Source: an uncultured Saprospiraceae bacterium (lineage in GTDB: Bacteria; Bacteroidota; Bacteroidia; Chitinophagales; Saprospiraceae). From it: DNA of 49,133 bases. Position 1 is the first letter of the stretch, and each line of letters starts with the position of its first letter. The stretch covers positions 1-49,133 of the forward strand of contig CALDGQ010000124.1 of the NCBI GenBank assembly GCA_937941765.1, given 5' to 3'. The translations under genes and the position numbers were made by a program. The notes beneath the pieces were generated by a model. The model worked only from the letters and a program-made list of their open reading frames with translations. It had not been told where the DNA came from and did not search any database. This document shows, in pieces, positions 25,811 through 34,759 of this stretch.

Positions 25811-27958
25811 TTAATCTCTTGCTTTTACAAATTTCTGAGAGAAATATCCTTCCTCCTGTATCTTTAGACGCACCATATAGGTTCCGGATACTAAATTTCT
25901 AGTATCCCACTTAAAAAAGTTTTCGCCTGCAGCTAATGTAACTTGATCCATCTTTCTACCAACGGCATCGAATAATTCTATTTCGATATCATAATCGAAT
26001 ATTTCATAGAATTCTAGATAGATGTAGTCCATCGTAATAGAAGCAGAAATTTGCACAATATCTTTAGCTTCGAAATCAACAATTACAATATCAGTATAGC
26101 TGAATGAACCATCAAAATCGTATTGCTTTAATCTATAATAATTTTTTCCAAGTTGAGGTTGTTCATGCAAATAGTGATAAGCGTGTGGTTCGTTTGAAGT
26201 ACCAGCACCATCAATTTTTGCAATTTCTTCAAAAGTTCTTCCATCTGTTGAGTGTTGGACAGAAAAATAAGCGTTGTTTTCTTCTACTTCCGTCAACCAA
26301 TCTAACTGAACATCTGCATCTTGTTTACGACCTGTGAAAGTTAACAACCCAATAGGTAAAGACGACATATTTGCATCTCTAAAAAATAAAGGTGCTCCTG
26401 ATAATCGAATATCTACAGCAGATTGTTCCCAAGCCACTTCAGTTGCTGAATACTTCCAATTTTTGACATCTACATCTGAAATATTCATATCAGCTGGAAA
26501 GCTATAAGTTGCTTGTGCATATTCGCTGTCGTTAATTGTAGTTTCTGCCCAAAGTACATAAGTATAACTTCCACCTTCATCTTTAAATGCTGCCCCATTG
26601 ACACCATCAGGTATTTGTAATTGTGATGTTCTCCAAATATCATATTCGTGATTGGCCAACAATTGAGAAGTTGTTTTGAACGCAATTCCACTATTCGTTT
26701 TTCTTTGTGCGTAAGGCAAGGTTCCTTCTAATTTCTTGTAAAGTCCCATATATCCAAACTCAGAATCTGCATTGGCATCAAAAGCAGATGCTTCTCCGAG
26801 ATTGTACCAGTGCAATTGACTGATGTTGTGTTTTTGCCCTTCGACCAATGCTTTGATTGTATAATTTCTTTGCGCTTCATCAGAACCAATATATTCAGGA
26901 TGACTTGGAACTTTTGCACGTGGTATGTTAGTTTCCGTAACGATCCATACTTTTTCTGGATAAGTATTTCCATTATAACCATAGAAGTCTAAGATATTAG
27001 CGAAATCAAATTTTCTTGAAATCAAACCTTGGACTGCTCTATCTGAGTGGTTAAAATATTGAAAACCGCCAATATCATTATTCCATTCTCTCAAACTTCC
27101 GTCAATGTGTGGGTATGAATGATAACTCATACAATCAAAATAAGCACCTCCATTTTTTGGATATTCAGGAGTAATACTTCCATCATCTGGATTGTCAGAA
27201 TATCTTAATACAGCATCTAAGAAACTTGGGAATCCAATTCCACCAATAGCGATATAAGCATCCGGATCAACTGTTTTGATTACTTCATATGTGATCCGTA
27301 ATAAACGAACATAATGCATGATTGGGCACTTCAATTTGAAATCACAAGGATCAGGATTGTTTTCCCACCAGTTTCCAGGCTGACCTGCAGGTAACCAGGC
27401 AGTTCCTCCGGTATCTAGATCTGGTTCATTCCAAACTTCCCAAAATTTGACATAACCAGCATACTGACTTGCCATTTTATATACATACAGTGCATATGGA
27501 TTATTATCATTTACTGGAGTATCATTCTCTCCATTATCCCAAATAGGTTCGTAAATATCTCTGAAATTTTCTGAAGGTGCAGAAGGACAAAAATGTGTCC
27601 AGTCTCTATTGGCATCATTTGGATAACCAATGAATGCAACATTATCTTTAAGTCCTAATTCGTCGTAATGTTGAAATTCATCCACTAATATATCATACCC
27701 ATAATATTCTAAAAAGTGTTGTGGGATTGAAGGTCTTAAGGTTTTTATACCTACTCCATCCGCGTTAGGAATTGCTGGGTTTCCAGCTGCTATATTTCCC
27801 AACTCTTTATCTGTCCATGTCACATGATACCCTGGATTGGTTCCATAATAGGAATTTCCATGATACGCTTTGACAAGCTCGTTGGCAGTATATTCTGGCT
27901 GAGCAGTGGACAGGACTGCTAGGCTAATAAATAAGGTTATGAAAAGAATCGGTCTCAT
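25811..27958 (-). CDS. Secreted TIM-barrel glycoside hydrolase with T9SS type A sorting domain
   Basis: A 715-residue exported protein (signal peptide ~1-19). The catalytic part looks like a clan GH-A (beta/alpha)8 barrel: FWEVWNEPD with N177-E178 as acid/base and VWIVTETNIPR with E342 as nucleophile, plus YHSYPH between. The exact GH family is uncertain. After a beta-rich segment, LPIGLLTF starts the shared pre-sorting module (about residues 533-632), followed by a C-terminal domain ending GTYMVRLKIQEEGYFSQKFVKARD, which lacks the classic NPxxxxL start yet is sorting-domain-like. Polysaccharide target unknown. Confidence 0.85.
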   Translation of the reverse strand: MRPILFITLFISLAVLSTAQPEYTANELVKAYHGNSYYGTNPGYHVTWTDKELGNIAAGNPAIPNADGVGIKTLRPSIPQHFLEYYGYDILVDEFQHYDELGLKDNVAFIGYPNDANRDWTHFCPSAPSENFRDIYEPIWDNGENDTPVNDNNPYALYVYKMASQYAGYVKFWEVWNEPDLDTGGTAWLPAGQPGNWWENNPDPCDFKLKCPIMHYVRLLRITYEVIKTVDPDAYIAIGGIGFPSFLDAVLRYSDNPDDGSITPEYPKNGGAYFDCMSYHSYPHIDGSLREWNNDIGGFQYFNHSDRAVQGLISRKFDFANILDFYGYNGNTYPEKVWIVTETNIPRAKVPSHPEYIGSDEAQRNYTIKALVEGQKHNISQLHWYNLGEASAFDANADSEFGYMGLYKKLEGTLPYAQRKTNSGIAFKTTSQLLANHEYDIWRTSQLQIPDGVNGAAFKDEGGSYTYVLWAETTINDSEYAQATYSFPADMNISDVDVKNWKYSATEVAWEQSAVDIRLSGAPLFFRDANMSSLPIGLLTFTGRKQDADVQLDWLTEVEENNAYFSVQHSTDGRTFEEIAKIDGAGTSNEPHAYHYLHEQPQLGKNYYRLKQYDFDGSFSYTDIVIVDFEAKDIVQISASITMDYIYLEFYEIFDYDIEIELFDAVGRKMDQVTLAAGENFFKWDTRNLVSGTYMVRLKIQEEGYFSQKFVKARD

Positions 27959-28258
27959 GACTCACTTTAATTTAAAAAATTAGGTAAATAGAATACAATG
28001 GCTTCACGCCCAAAGTCAAACTTCGGTAAAGGGGATGGTTTACATGAGTTGCACTAAATAATTATAGCTAAAAGTAAGCGAGGTGATATGTGACCACGAG
28101 ATAGGTAAAGTCGTTTTCGTTTTAAAATTCTCTGCTATCAATAAGTCTGTCGCTAAATTAGCAATTTCCTTAAATTTTTTTAATAAAAGTGACGTTTATT
28201 TATTTCCCCGTAGAAAAAGATTTTGTCACATAAATTAAATCACCACTTTGGGTAATCA
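27959..28258. other. Intergenic, nothing clear
   Basis: Region upstream of the glycoside hydrolase and downstream of murQ, both minus strand. No hairpin, repeat or open frame that I would defend. Confidence 0.4.
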
Positions 28259-29071
28259 CTACTTTTTATTCTCAAAATTGTCAATTGCATTTCTTACACT
28301 TCCTTGTTTAATCAACAAAGTTTTTGCTGCCTGATAATCAAGTCCCAAGTATTTCATAATCATTTTTGCTCCGCGATCAATTAACTTATTGTTAGTCAAC
28401 TGCATATCTACCATATTGTTTCCTAATGTCTTTCCTAGCTTAATCATGACAGTGGTACTGATCATATTCAATATCATCTTTTGTGCAGTCCCAGCTTTCA
28501 TTCTTGTACTGCCGCGAATCACTTCTGGTCCTACTTCAACTTCAATTGGATAATCTGAATACTCAGCTAACGCTGAATTCATTTTACATGAAATGCAACC
28601 CGTAAAAATGCCGGATAACTGAGTATCTTTCAATCCATTGACTACATAAGGTGTCGTTCCAGATGCAGCAATACCAATTACGATATCTTTTTTCGATACT
28701 TTTCGCCTTCTCAAATCCATCCAAGCCATTTTCTTGTCATCTTCAGCAAATTCAATCCCATTTCGAATGGCTTTATCTCCTCCTGCTATGATTCCGATTA
28801 CTTTATTTGGAGAAACACCGAATGTTGGCGGGCATTCCGAGGCATCTAATATTCCAAGTCGACCACTAGTGCCTGCGCCGATATAAAATAAGCGTCCCCC
28901 TTCTTTTAGCTTCTCAACAATCACTTCTACCAATTTTGAAATCTGCGGTATGGCCAATTCAACGGCTTCAGCAACAGTTTTGTCTTCTTCATTGATCGTT
29001 TTCAACAATGATTTAACCGTTAATTTTTGCAAATCCGTTTTTGCCATATCTTCATTGGTACCTTTATTCAT
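28259..29071 (-). CDS. murQ: N-acetylmuramic acid 6-phosphate etherase
   Basis: MurQ removes the lactyl ether from MurNAc-6-phosphate to give GlcNAc-6-phosphate in peptidoglycan recycling. SIS-fold motifs are intact: FYIGAGTSGRLGILDASECPPTFG with catalytic E79, IAASGTTPYV, and STRMKAGTAQKMILNMIS. At 270 residues it is slightly shorter than the usual ~300, lacking the C-terminal UBA-like extension. Divergent from the aldose epimerase gene. No MurNAc transporter or AnmK kinase is adjacent. Confidence 0.95.
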   Translation of the reverse strand: MNKGTNEDMAKTDLQKLTVKSLLKTINEEDKTVAEAVELAIPQISKLVEVIVEKLKEGGRLFYIGAGTSGRLGILDASECPPTFGVSPNKVIGIIAGGDKAIRNGIEFAEDDKKMAWMDLRRRKVSKKDIVIGIAASGTTPYVVNGLKDTQLSGIFTGCISCKMNSALAEYSDYPIEVEVGPEVIRGSTRMKAGTAQKMILNMISTTVMIKLGKTLGNNMVDMQLTNNKLIDRGAKMIMKYLGLDYQAAKTLLIKQGSVRNAIDNFENKK

Positions 29072-29198
29072 AACGACTACACTACATATATTGTTTAAAT
29101 AAATATACTTGGATATTGATATTTAGTTTCCTTCATCTTCGACTATTATCAAAAAGAAAAATAATTTCACTTTGGAATAATCTAAAGCAACATTCTTA

Positions 29199-30254
29199 AT
29201 GAAAATTTTATCTAAAACAATCCAACCTGATTCATTTTTTTCTGCTAAAAAAGGGATTCAACTTTTTAAACTAAACAATAAAAATGGAATTGAGGTGCTA
29301 CTAACCAATTATGGAATTCGGTTGGTAAGTTTACATACACCAGACAAAGATGGAATAATGGACGACATCGTTTTAGGATATGATAGTTTGCAAGATTTTG
29401 AAACAAAAAATCCCTTTATGAATTCAATTATCGGTCGAGTTGCTAATCGAATTTCTAATGGACAGTTTTCTATTAATGGTGAAAATTTTCAAGCAGACAA
29501 GAACCTTGACCAACATTGCTTACACGGTGGTACCAATGGATTGCATATGCAGGTTTGGGAAGTCAAATCAGCTACGGACCATCAACTTCATTTTTATCAT
29601 TATTCAAAATCAGGTAGTGAAGGTTTTCCTGGCAATTTGGAAATTGATGTTTTTGTTGAATTGACTGATCAAAATGAATTGAAAATAAAATACCAGGCAA
29701 AAACAGATCGCCCTACCCCAATTAATCTGACGTATCATCCTTACTTCAATCTTACTGGAACTAAAAATGAGAAAATCGTAAGTCATTTGTTACAGATTAA
29801 TGCAAATGAAATTACAGCAACGGATGATGAGATTGTAGCGAATGGAAATTTCTTTAATGTTGTAAGTTCGCCTTTTGATTTCAGAACCGAAAAAGAAATT
29901 GGACGTGATATTAACACTCCAATTCAATCAATGAAAAAATGCGGTGGCTATGACCACAATTTTGTTTTAAAATATAAGGCAACTACTTCTCCGTTTTTAG
30001 CTGCAAAATTATCAGAACCTATTTCTAAAAGATCATTAGAAATTTGGACAACGCAACCTGGAATTCAACTATATACCAACAATGGTGTGAATGAAATTGG
30101 CAAAGGAAATTTATCTTATGGCAATCATTCTGCTGTTTGTCTGGAACCACAACATTTCCCAAATACGCCTAATCTTCCTCATTTTCCGTCGACTATTATT
30201 ACGCCGCAATCTCCTTATTTACAGGAATGTTTTTTCAAATTTGGAATCTTATAG
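29199..30254 (+). CDS. galM: Aldose 1-epimerase
   Basis: Mutarotase interconverting alpha and beta anomers of hexoses, cytoplasmic here as no signal peptide is visible. Motifs: NRISNGQFSINGE, HCLHGGTNGLHMQVWE (substrate His), NLTYHPYFNLTG (catalytic His), GGYDHNFVL (Asp), and VCLEPQHFPN (catalytic Glu). Length 351 is standard. Sits alone on the plus strand between murQ and a membrane protein gene. Confidence 0.94.
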   Translation: MKILSKTIQPDSFFSAKKGIQLFKLNNKNGIEVLLTNYGIRLVSLHTPDKDGIMDDIVLGYDSLQDFETKNPFMNSIIGRVANRISNGQFSINGENFQADKNLDQHCLHGGTNGLHMQVWEVKSATDHQLHFYHYSKSGSEGFPGNLEIDVFVELTDQNELKIKYQAKTDRPTPINLTYHPYFNLTGTKNEKIVSHLLQINANEITATDDEIVANGNFFNVVSSPFDFRTEKEIGRDINTPIQSMKKCGGYDHNFVLKYKATTSPFLAAKLSEPISKRSLEIWTTQPGIQLYTNNGVNEIGKGNLSYGNHSAVCLEPQHFPNTPNLPHFPSTIITPQSPYLQECFFKFGIL

Positions 30255-30414
30255 GCTGTCATATGTAATTTGATTTTCATATGGTGAATAATTATATGTT
30301 TTCATTTCTTACCAAACTTCTCAAGAATCTTTTAATTTGGTTCTTACTAAACAAAATCCCTACAACAGCTTTGATTCATTTTTAAACAGCTTTTGAAAAC
30401 CAAACCCCCAGTTC

Positions 30415-31137
30415 ATGAAATACAATAAATCTCATTTTGAAGATTATTTGAGTGAACGATTACCGGAGAGTGACAGAAATAATTTTGAGACTTCACTTCG
30501 CAACGATGCTGATCTGAAGCATTCGTTTGATTTTTATAAAAACTTTCGAGCACAAAATCCTTCTGGAACCCGCATCAATGGAAATTCAGTTCCAGCTACT
30601 TCTTCTAGTGCAACTACGACTTCCACTCAGTTTAATATCTTATCCCTAATTTATTCCGTTTCCTTATTGGCAGCGATTGGATTTTTAGGATTTTCTGCTG
30701 TCTACTGGCATGCCGTTTACAACTATACCAACGATGCATTGCAAGAAGAATTTTTGTACGAAGAATTTGATATTGCAAGATTAGAAACTGGAATTTCTAA
30801 AACCCAAGAAAGTACCATTCATCTTCAGGAAGTAGTACTGGCACAACAATATTTTAAGTCAAGAGAATTTGATGAGTCTATCAATGTCTTTAATCAAATT
30901 ATCGCTACCAATTCTTCTCAAGCTAATTTATTCGGTGAAGAAATTTCTCAAGAGTTAATTGAACAAGCTGAATGGAATCGAATTATCGCTTTGTTGCTTT
31001 TAGAACAATATGACGACGAAGTAAAAGATGCACTCCTCGATATTATTCACAATGAAGAACATTCTTATCATAACCATGCAATTGCGTTAGATGCTAAAAT
31101 GCAAAGTTTTATGCGTGGATTGGTGGCCGCTATTTAG
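30415..31137 (+). CDS. Single-pass membrane protein, anti-sigma or TPR-like layout
   Basis: A 240-residue protein I cannot name. Residues ~1-45 (HFEDYLSERLPESDRNNFETSLRNDADLKHSF) resemble the cytosolic N-terminus of Bacteroidota anti-sigma-like proteins. A membrane helix lies at about 78-100 (LIYSVSLLAAIGFLGFSAVYW). The outside part (residues ~140-230, EVVLAQQYFKSREFDESINVFNQII...) reads like one or two tetratricopeptide-type helix pairs. No sigma-factor gene is adjacent. Its stop lies inside the terminator stem that follows. Confidence 0.65.
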   Translation: MKYNKSHFEDYLSERLPESDRNNFETSLRNDADLKHSFDFYKNFRAQNPSGTRINGNSVPATSSSATTTSTQFNILSLIYSVSLLAAIGFLGFSAVYWHAVYNYTNDALQEEFLYEEFDIARLETGISKTQESTIHLQEVVLAQQYFKSREFDESINVFNQIIATNSSQANLFGEEISQELIEQAEWNRIIALLLLEQYDDEVKDALLDIIHNEEHSYHNHAIALDAKMQSFMRGLVAAI

Positions 31138-31165
31138 ATTTTTTTTATCAAAAAAATCTAAATAG
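31130..31165. terminator. Perfect 16-bp terminator overlapping a stop codon
   Basis: CTATTTAGATTTTTTT and AAAAAAATCTAAATAG pair perfectly around TATC. The TAG of the preceding gene is in the left arm. T and A runs allow function in both directions. Confidence 0.85.
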
Positions 31166-31256
31166 AACATCGAATATCGAACTTGCAGACGTGTCTTCAA
31201 TGCGTGTATAGGCGTGTCAGCTTCGAAATTGGACATTCCCTGTTCGATATTCCTGT
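31164..31256. repeat. Layered palindrome with GAATATCGAAC module
   Basis: AACATCGAATATCGAACTT (31167-31184) pairs with TGTTCGATATTC (31240-31252) on the right; the interior holds GCAGACGTGTC / GGCGTGTCAGC. The words GAATATCGAAC and GCAGACGTG also occur in other palindromes of the window. Confidence 0.65.
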
Positions 31257-31290
31257 ATTCATTTATCTTTCATATATAATAAAAAATTAG

Positions 31291-31298
31291 TATATTTG
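31291..31298 (+). promoter_or_regulatory. Candidate promoter for the 31.5 kb membrane pair
   Basis: TATATTTG fits the -7 consensus, with TTTC 19 bases upstream as a near match to -33. A transcript from here would have a leader of about 220 bases containing the palindrome at 31321-31458. Confidence 0.4.
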
Positions 31299-31320
31299 GT
31301 TATACTATTAAAGTACATAG

Positions 31321-31458
31321 TCGAAATTAAATTAAAGTTCTTTCGGCCTATTTTTTCATCAGACTTCGTTAAAAAGCCTCGTCGATACAAAGGTATCACC
31401 TACGTTTTTCGCCTTGACTGATAAAAAGCTAGCCTCGAAATAATCTTTATTTAATTCC
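31321..31458. repeat. Long imperfect palindrome inside the probable 5' leader
   Basis: Left arm GAAATTAAATTAAAG..TTTCGG..CCTATTTTTTCATCAG pairs with right arm CTGATAAAAAGCTAG..CCTCGAAA..CTTTATTTAATTCC. Each arm is ~55 bases; the centre carries GTCGATACAAAGGTATCACC. I have seen a similar phrase in other Bacteroidota intergenic regions, from memory only. Confidence 0.75.
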
Positions 31459-31526
31459 AACAACGTACTTAACCACCTAAACATACTTTGAGAACCGTAA
31501 AGATTTAAATCTAATACTCAAAGTTA

Positions 31527-32069
31527 ATGGCCCGAGAGCAAGACGAGAAACCGATAGAACCGAGCGCGCAATCGCTTACTGAAAAAGCTGTACAGCAACC
31601 CCAAGTTGTTGAGATTCCTGCTGTGGAAATCGCTAATTTGGAAAACGAGAAGTTGCTGAATTTTTTGCTGAAAGAATTTCAAGAAGAGACGAATGATGAG
31701 AAGCGAAAAAGTAAACTTGAATTGATAAACAGCCTGAAAGATTTGATGTTTGATGTCCGTAAAAAGGAAATCGAATTGGAAACGGCCAGACTGCAAATGC
31801 AACAAGGAGCTAAAGACACGAAAAGAAGTGGCGTTTTGAACGTTATTCGTGAAATTGGTGTAATAGTTGGGATATTATCATTGTTTATAATATTAGGAAT
31901 CAGTGCTTATTATACTTTTAAATTGGGCAGTAATGTGGGTTTGTTTTTGATGTGCCTTATTTTATCAATCATTGCTTACGGAACTTATGTTTCCGAATTC
32001 AGTTTTTCTTTCAAGGATCTTTTCAAATTTGAAGGAAAAGCTAAAAATGATAACGTTAAAAAACCGTAA
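31527..32069 (+). CDS. Hypothetical coiled-coil membrane protein, first of a pair
   Basis: A 180-residue protein I do not recognise. A disordered acidic N-terminus (~1-40), then a charged helical stretch (~45-100, FLLKEFQEETNDEKRKSKLE...KKEIELETARLQ) likely coiled coil, then two membrane helices at ~108-128 and ~134-153. Both ends would face the cytoplasm. The next gene begins 2 bases after the stop, so they are almost surely co-translated. No function is proposed. Confidence 0.65.
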   Translation: MAREQDEKPIEPSAQSLTEKAVQQPQVVEIPAVEIANLENEKLLNFLLKEFQEETNDEKRKSKLELINSLKDLMFDVRKKEIELETARLQMQQGAKDTKRSGVLNVIREIGVIVGILSLFIILGISAYYTFKLGSNVGLFLMCLILSIIAYGTYVSEFSFSFKDLFKFEGKAKNDNVKKP

Positions 32070-32071
32070 TT

Positions 32072-32428
32072 ATGGCAAACGCTAAAGAATCAAAAAGACG
32101 AAAAATTTCAAAGCTAGCTTTTACAACTTTGAATTCATTTTCTGCAATCATCTTGTTAGGATTTGTTTATTTTCTACACAACAAAGGACTTGTTGACAAT
32201 GAAGCAATGACCAAAGTAAGTGTCGCAAGTATGGGTACTGTTTGTGGAATTTGTATCGTCATGACCCTCTCCTATCTAAAAGAAAGACTCGATAAAAAAG
32301 AAATCGGAAGTAAAGAATTTCAATTGGAGTCTAGTCAAGTAAATGCTTACAATGCCTTGAAATTGGAACATGATCAGGAGTTGGATCAGATTATTGCGGC
32401 TTTGCAGGCTCGTAAGTATAAGCAGTAG
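32072..32428 (+). CDS. Hypothetical two-helix membrane protein, second of a pair
   Basis: A 118-residue protein with a basic start (ANAKESKRRKISK), two membrane helices at about residues 17-35 and 47-66, and a helical C-terminus (LKERLDKKEIGSKEFQLES..., ~68-115). The layout mirrors its partner with the coiled region on the other side of the helices, suggesting a heteromeric complex. Terminator at 32658 follows. Confidence 0.6.
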   Translation: MANAKESKRRKISKLAFTTLNSFSAIILLGFVYFLHNKGLVDNEAMTKVSVASMGTVCGICIVMTLSYLKERLDKKEIGSKEFQLESSQVNAYNALKLEHDQELDQIIAALQARKYKQ

Positions 32429-32657
32429 GATTTTTTTTCTAACACTTAGTTTTTTTTCTTACCATACGATACGTGTAGGAGGTGTTTTAACACATAGATA
32501 CATAGTTTCACATAGCACTTTAGTCGCAACGCGACGGTATAACCAGCAGAGAATGGTGATAACCGTTCGACACCAGCAGAGCCACAAAAATTACCTCACG
32601 CAGAAAGCACAGAAAATCGCAGAACCGGGACGTAAAAAATCACGTAGAAAAAGCGCA
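32429..32657. repeat. Intergenic stretch of short repeated words
   Basis: No gene: the plus-strand frame across it is Ser/Arg/Lys-rich and repeat driven. It holds CCAGCAGAG twice (32542 and 32573 region), TCGCAACGCGA as a small dyad, and related words CGCAGAAAGCACAGAAAATCG. These resemble decayed copies of palindromic modules, as the arms do not pair well. Confidence 0.45.
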
Positions 32658-32702
32658 GAAAAAAAACGACCAAGTTGATAATTCAACTTGGTCGTTTTTT
32701 TT
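32658..32702. terminator. Bidirectional terminator
   Basis: ACGACCAAGTTGA and TCAACTTGGTCGT form a perfect 13-bp stem with A and T runs, between the convergent membrane pair and the ABC-F gene. Confidence 0.95.
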
Positions 32703-32773
32703 GTTCTTCTCGAGATGAAGGTTTATGCCATCGGCACACAGGTCCAACCTCTCATCTCTTTCATACAAAACTC

Positions 32774-34405
32774 CTAAACCCCAACCGCTTCCAAAGCATT
32801 ACGCTGCTCCTGAATCTTATCCGACTTGATATAATCATTATAAGTCATCAAACTATCAATGATTCCATTAGGCGTGATTTCTATAATTCGATTGGCAACT
32901 GTATTCATAATTTCATGATCATGAGAAGTGAAGATCATGTTTCCTGTAAATTCTTTCATTGCATTGTTTAATGCAGTAATTGATTCCAAGTCTAAGTGAT
33001 TGGTTGGTTCATCCATTAGCAATAAATTAGGATGTGCTAGCATGACTTTAGATAACATACAACGCACTTTTTCTCCTCCTGAAAGTACAGATGATTTTTT
33101 GTAAACTTCTTCACCCGAGAATAACATTCTTCCTAAAAATCCACGGATAAACTGTTCATCTTTTTCTTCTGAATATTGTCTCAACCAATTGATTAAATCA
33201 ATGTCATTATCATTAGAAAAGTATTTTTCATTTTCGTTTGGCAAGTATTCAGTGGTAATAGTTTGACCAAACTCCATGGTTCCCGAATCTAGCTCTGTTT
33301 CTCCTGCTAAGGCATCAAAAAATGCACTTACGGCTGAACTGTTTCTTCCAAGAATAGCAATTTTATCATCAGGATTCATGATGAACTCTACATTTGAAAA
33401 ATACATCGATCCGTCCAAAGCTTTTTTACTCAAATCTTTTACTCGCAAAATCTGATCACCTGGTTCTCTTTCTCCCTTGAAGTGGATGAATGGATATTTT
33501 CTACTAGAAGGTCTGATTTCTTGTATGTCCAGTTTCTCTAAAGCCTTCTTTCTACTCGTTGCTTGTTTCGATTTCGATGCGTTGGCACTGAATCGTTGGA
33601 TAAATTCCATCAAGTCTTTTCTTTTCGCTTCTTCCTTTTTGTTTTTATTGGCTAATTGTCTTGCCGCCATCTGAGTAGTCTCGTACCAGAAAGTATAATT
33701 ACCAGTACTGATTCTGATTTTATTGTAATCAATATCTACGATATGCGTGCATACCATATCTAGGAAGTAACGATCGTGAGACACCACAATAACCGTGTTT
33801 TTGAAATCCGCTAAGAAATCTGACAACCAAGTTACCGTTAATGCATCCAAATCGTTGGTAGGCTCATCCAGCATCAAGATATCTGGCTCACCAAATAATG
33901 CCTGCCCTAACAATACTTTTACTTTTTCAGAACCCGTCAATTCTTTCATCAACTTATAATGCAAGTCTTCCTTGATCCCCATGTTACTCAATAATTCCGC
34001 TGCATCCGCTTCTGCATTCCAACCTCCCATCTCTCCATATGTGTTCTCAAGATCTGCTGCACGCAAACCATCTGCTTCTGTGGCATCTGGATTATTGTAG
34101 ATGGCATCTTTTTCGACCATTATATCATACAATTCCTTGTACCCCATAATCACCGTATTCAAAACAGAGAATTCTTCATATTCGAAGTGATTCTGTTTTA
34201 AAACAGCCATTCTATTTCCTTTCTCTAAATTAACAGAACCAGAATTTGCTTCTATTTCTCCTGATAGGATTTTGACAAATGTCGACTTTCCTGCACCATT
34301 GGCACCGATGACACCATAGCAATTACCACGGGTGAATTTCAAATTTACCTCATCAAATAAAACGCGTTTGCCATATTGCAACGAAATATTGTCAGTACTT
34401 AACAT
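32774..34405 (-). CDS. ABC-F family ATPase with degenerate second Walker A
   Basis: A soluble twin-ATPase protein of the ABC-F class (translation factor or ribosome protection), 543 residues, no membrane part. Domain 1 has Walker A GANGAGKST (34-42), signature ELTGSEKVKV, Walker B ILMLDEPTNDLD. The linker is charged (KKEEAKRKDLMEF). Domain 2 has signature LSGGEKVR and Walker B LLLMDEPTNHLD, but its Walker A reads GRNSSAVSAFF, without the Gly-Lys-Ser/Thr needed for normal nucleotide binding. Subfamily similar to YbiT (inference). Confidence 0.92.
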   Translation of the reverse strand: MLSTDNISLQYGKRVLFDEVNLKFTRGNCYGVIGANGAGKSTFVKILSGEIEANSGSVNLEKGNRMAVLKQNHFEYEEFSVLNTVIMGYKELYDIMVEKDAIYNNPDATEADGLRAADLENTYGEMGGWNAEADAAELLSNMGIKEDLHYKLMKELTGSEKVKVLLGQALFGEPDILMLDEPTNDLDALTVTWLSDFLADFKNTVIVVSHDRYFLDMVCTHIVDIDYNKIRISTGNYTFWYETTQMAARQLANKNKKEEAKRKDLMEFIQRFSANASKSKQATSRKKALEKLDIQEIRPSSRKYPFIHFKGEREPGDQILRVKDLSKKALDGSMYFSNVEFIMNPDDKIAILGRNSSAVSAFFDALAGETELDSGTMEFGQTITTEYLPNENEKYFSNDNDIDLINWLRQYSEEKDEQFIRGFLGRMLFSGEEVYKKSSVLSGGEKVRCMLSKVMLAHPNLLLMDEPTNHLDLESITALNNAMKEFTGNMIFTSHDHEIMNTVANRIIEITPNGIIDSLMTYNDYIKSDKIQEQRNALEAVGV

Positions 34406-34483
34406 GTTCTTATTTTTTTAGAAAGAAATTGAAGTGTTTGGTCCCGAATAATTGTCAGGAGCCGTAAGTGTCGTTTTCATAGT

Positions 34484-34515
34484 AAAAAAGCCCTGCTTTT
34501 TTAGCAGAGCTTTTC
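34484..34515 (-). terminator. Terminator after tRNA-Lys
   Basis: AAAGCCCTGC and GCAGAGCTTT pair with one G-T type mismatch; on the minus strand a run of six T follows. It lies 7 bases past the tRNA 3' end. Confidence 0.85.
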
Positions 34516-34521
34516 TCTTTG

Positions 34522-34594
34522 TGACCTGGCCGGGGCTCGAACCCGGGACCCTTTGATTAAAAGTCAAATGCTCTACCAACTGAGCTACCAAGTC
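34522..34594 (-). tRNA. tRNA-Lys (anticodon TTT)
   Basis: A full cloverleaf folds by eye: acceptor GACTTGG/CCAGGTC, D stem GCTC/GAGC, anticodon stem TTTGA/TCAAA with loop CTTTTAA, T stem CCGGG/CCCGG with TTCGAGC loop, discriminator A. 73 bases; CCA is not encoded. Confidence 0.97.
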
Positions 34595-34689
34595 TATCCA
34601 TGCTTATTAAAGCGCTGCAAATATACAATCAATTTTATAAATTACAACTGAATGAAACATATTTTACTCGTTTAAAACATATTTTCAAT

Positions 34690-34745
34690 TCTAATATAAT
34701 GATTTATGATTCTATAATGTATGATTTATGATATGATAATCAGAG
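34690..34745. repeat. Half element rich in ATGTATGATTTATGAT words
   Basis: ATGATTTATGATTCTATAATG and ATGTATGATTTATGATATGA match the outer layer of the 22.8 kb palindrome, but no complementary right arm is present. Likely a decayed palindrome. Confidence 0.5.
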
Positions 34746-34759
34746 AAAACAATCGAATA

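Noticed and set aside
32370..32678. 102-codon plus-strand frame
   Set aside because: Overlaps the end of the second membrane gene out of frame and runs through repeat words into the terminator.
34522..34594. tRNA-Lys as an integration site for a mobile element
   Set aside because: No integrase and no repeated tRNA end was found in the flanking sequence.
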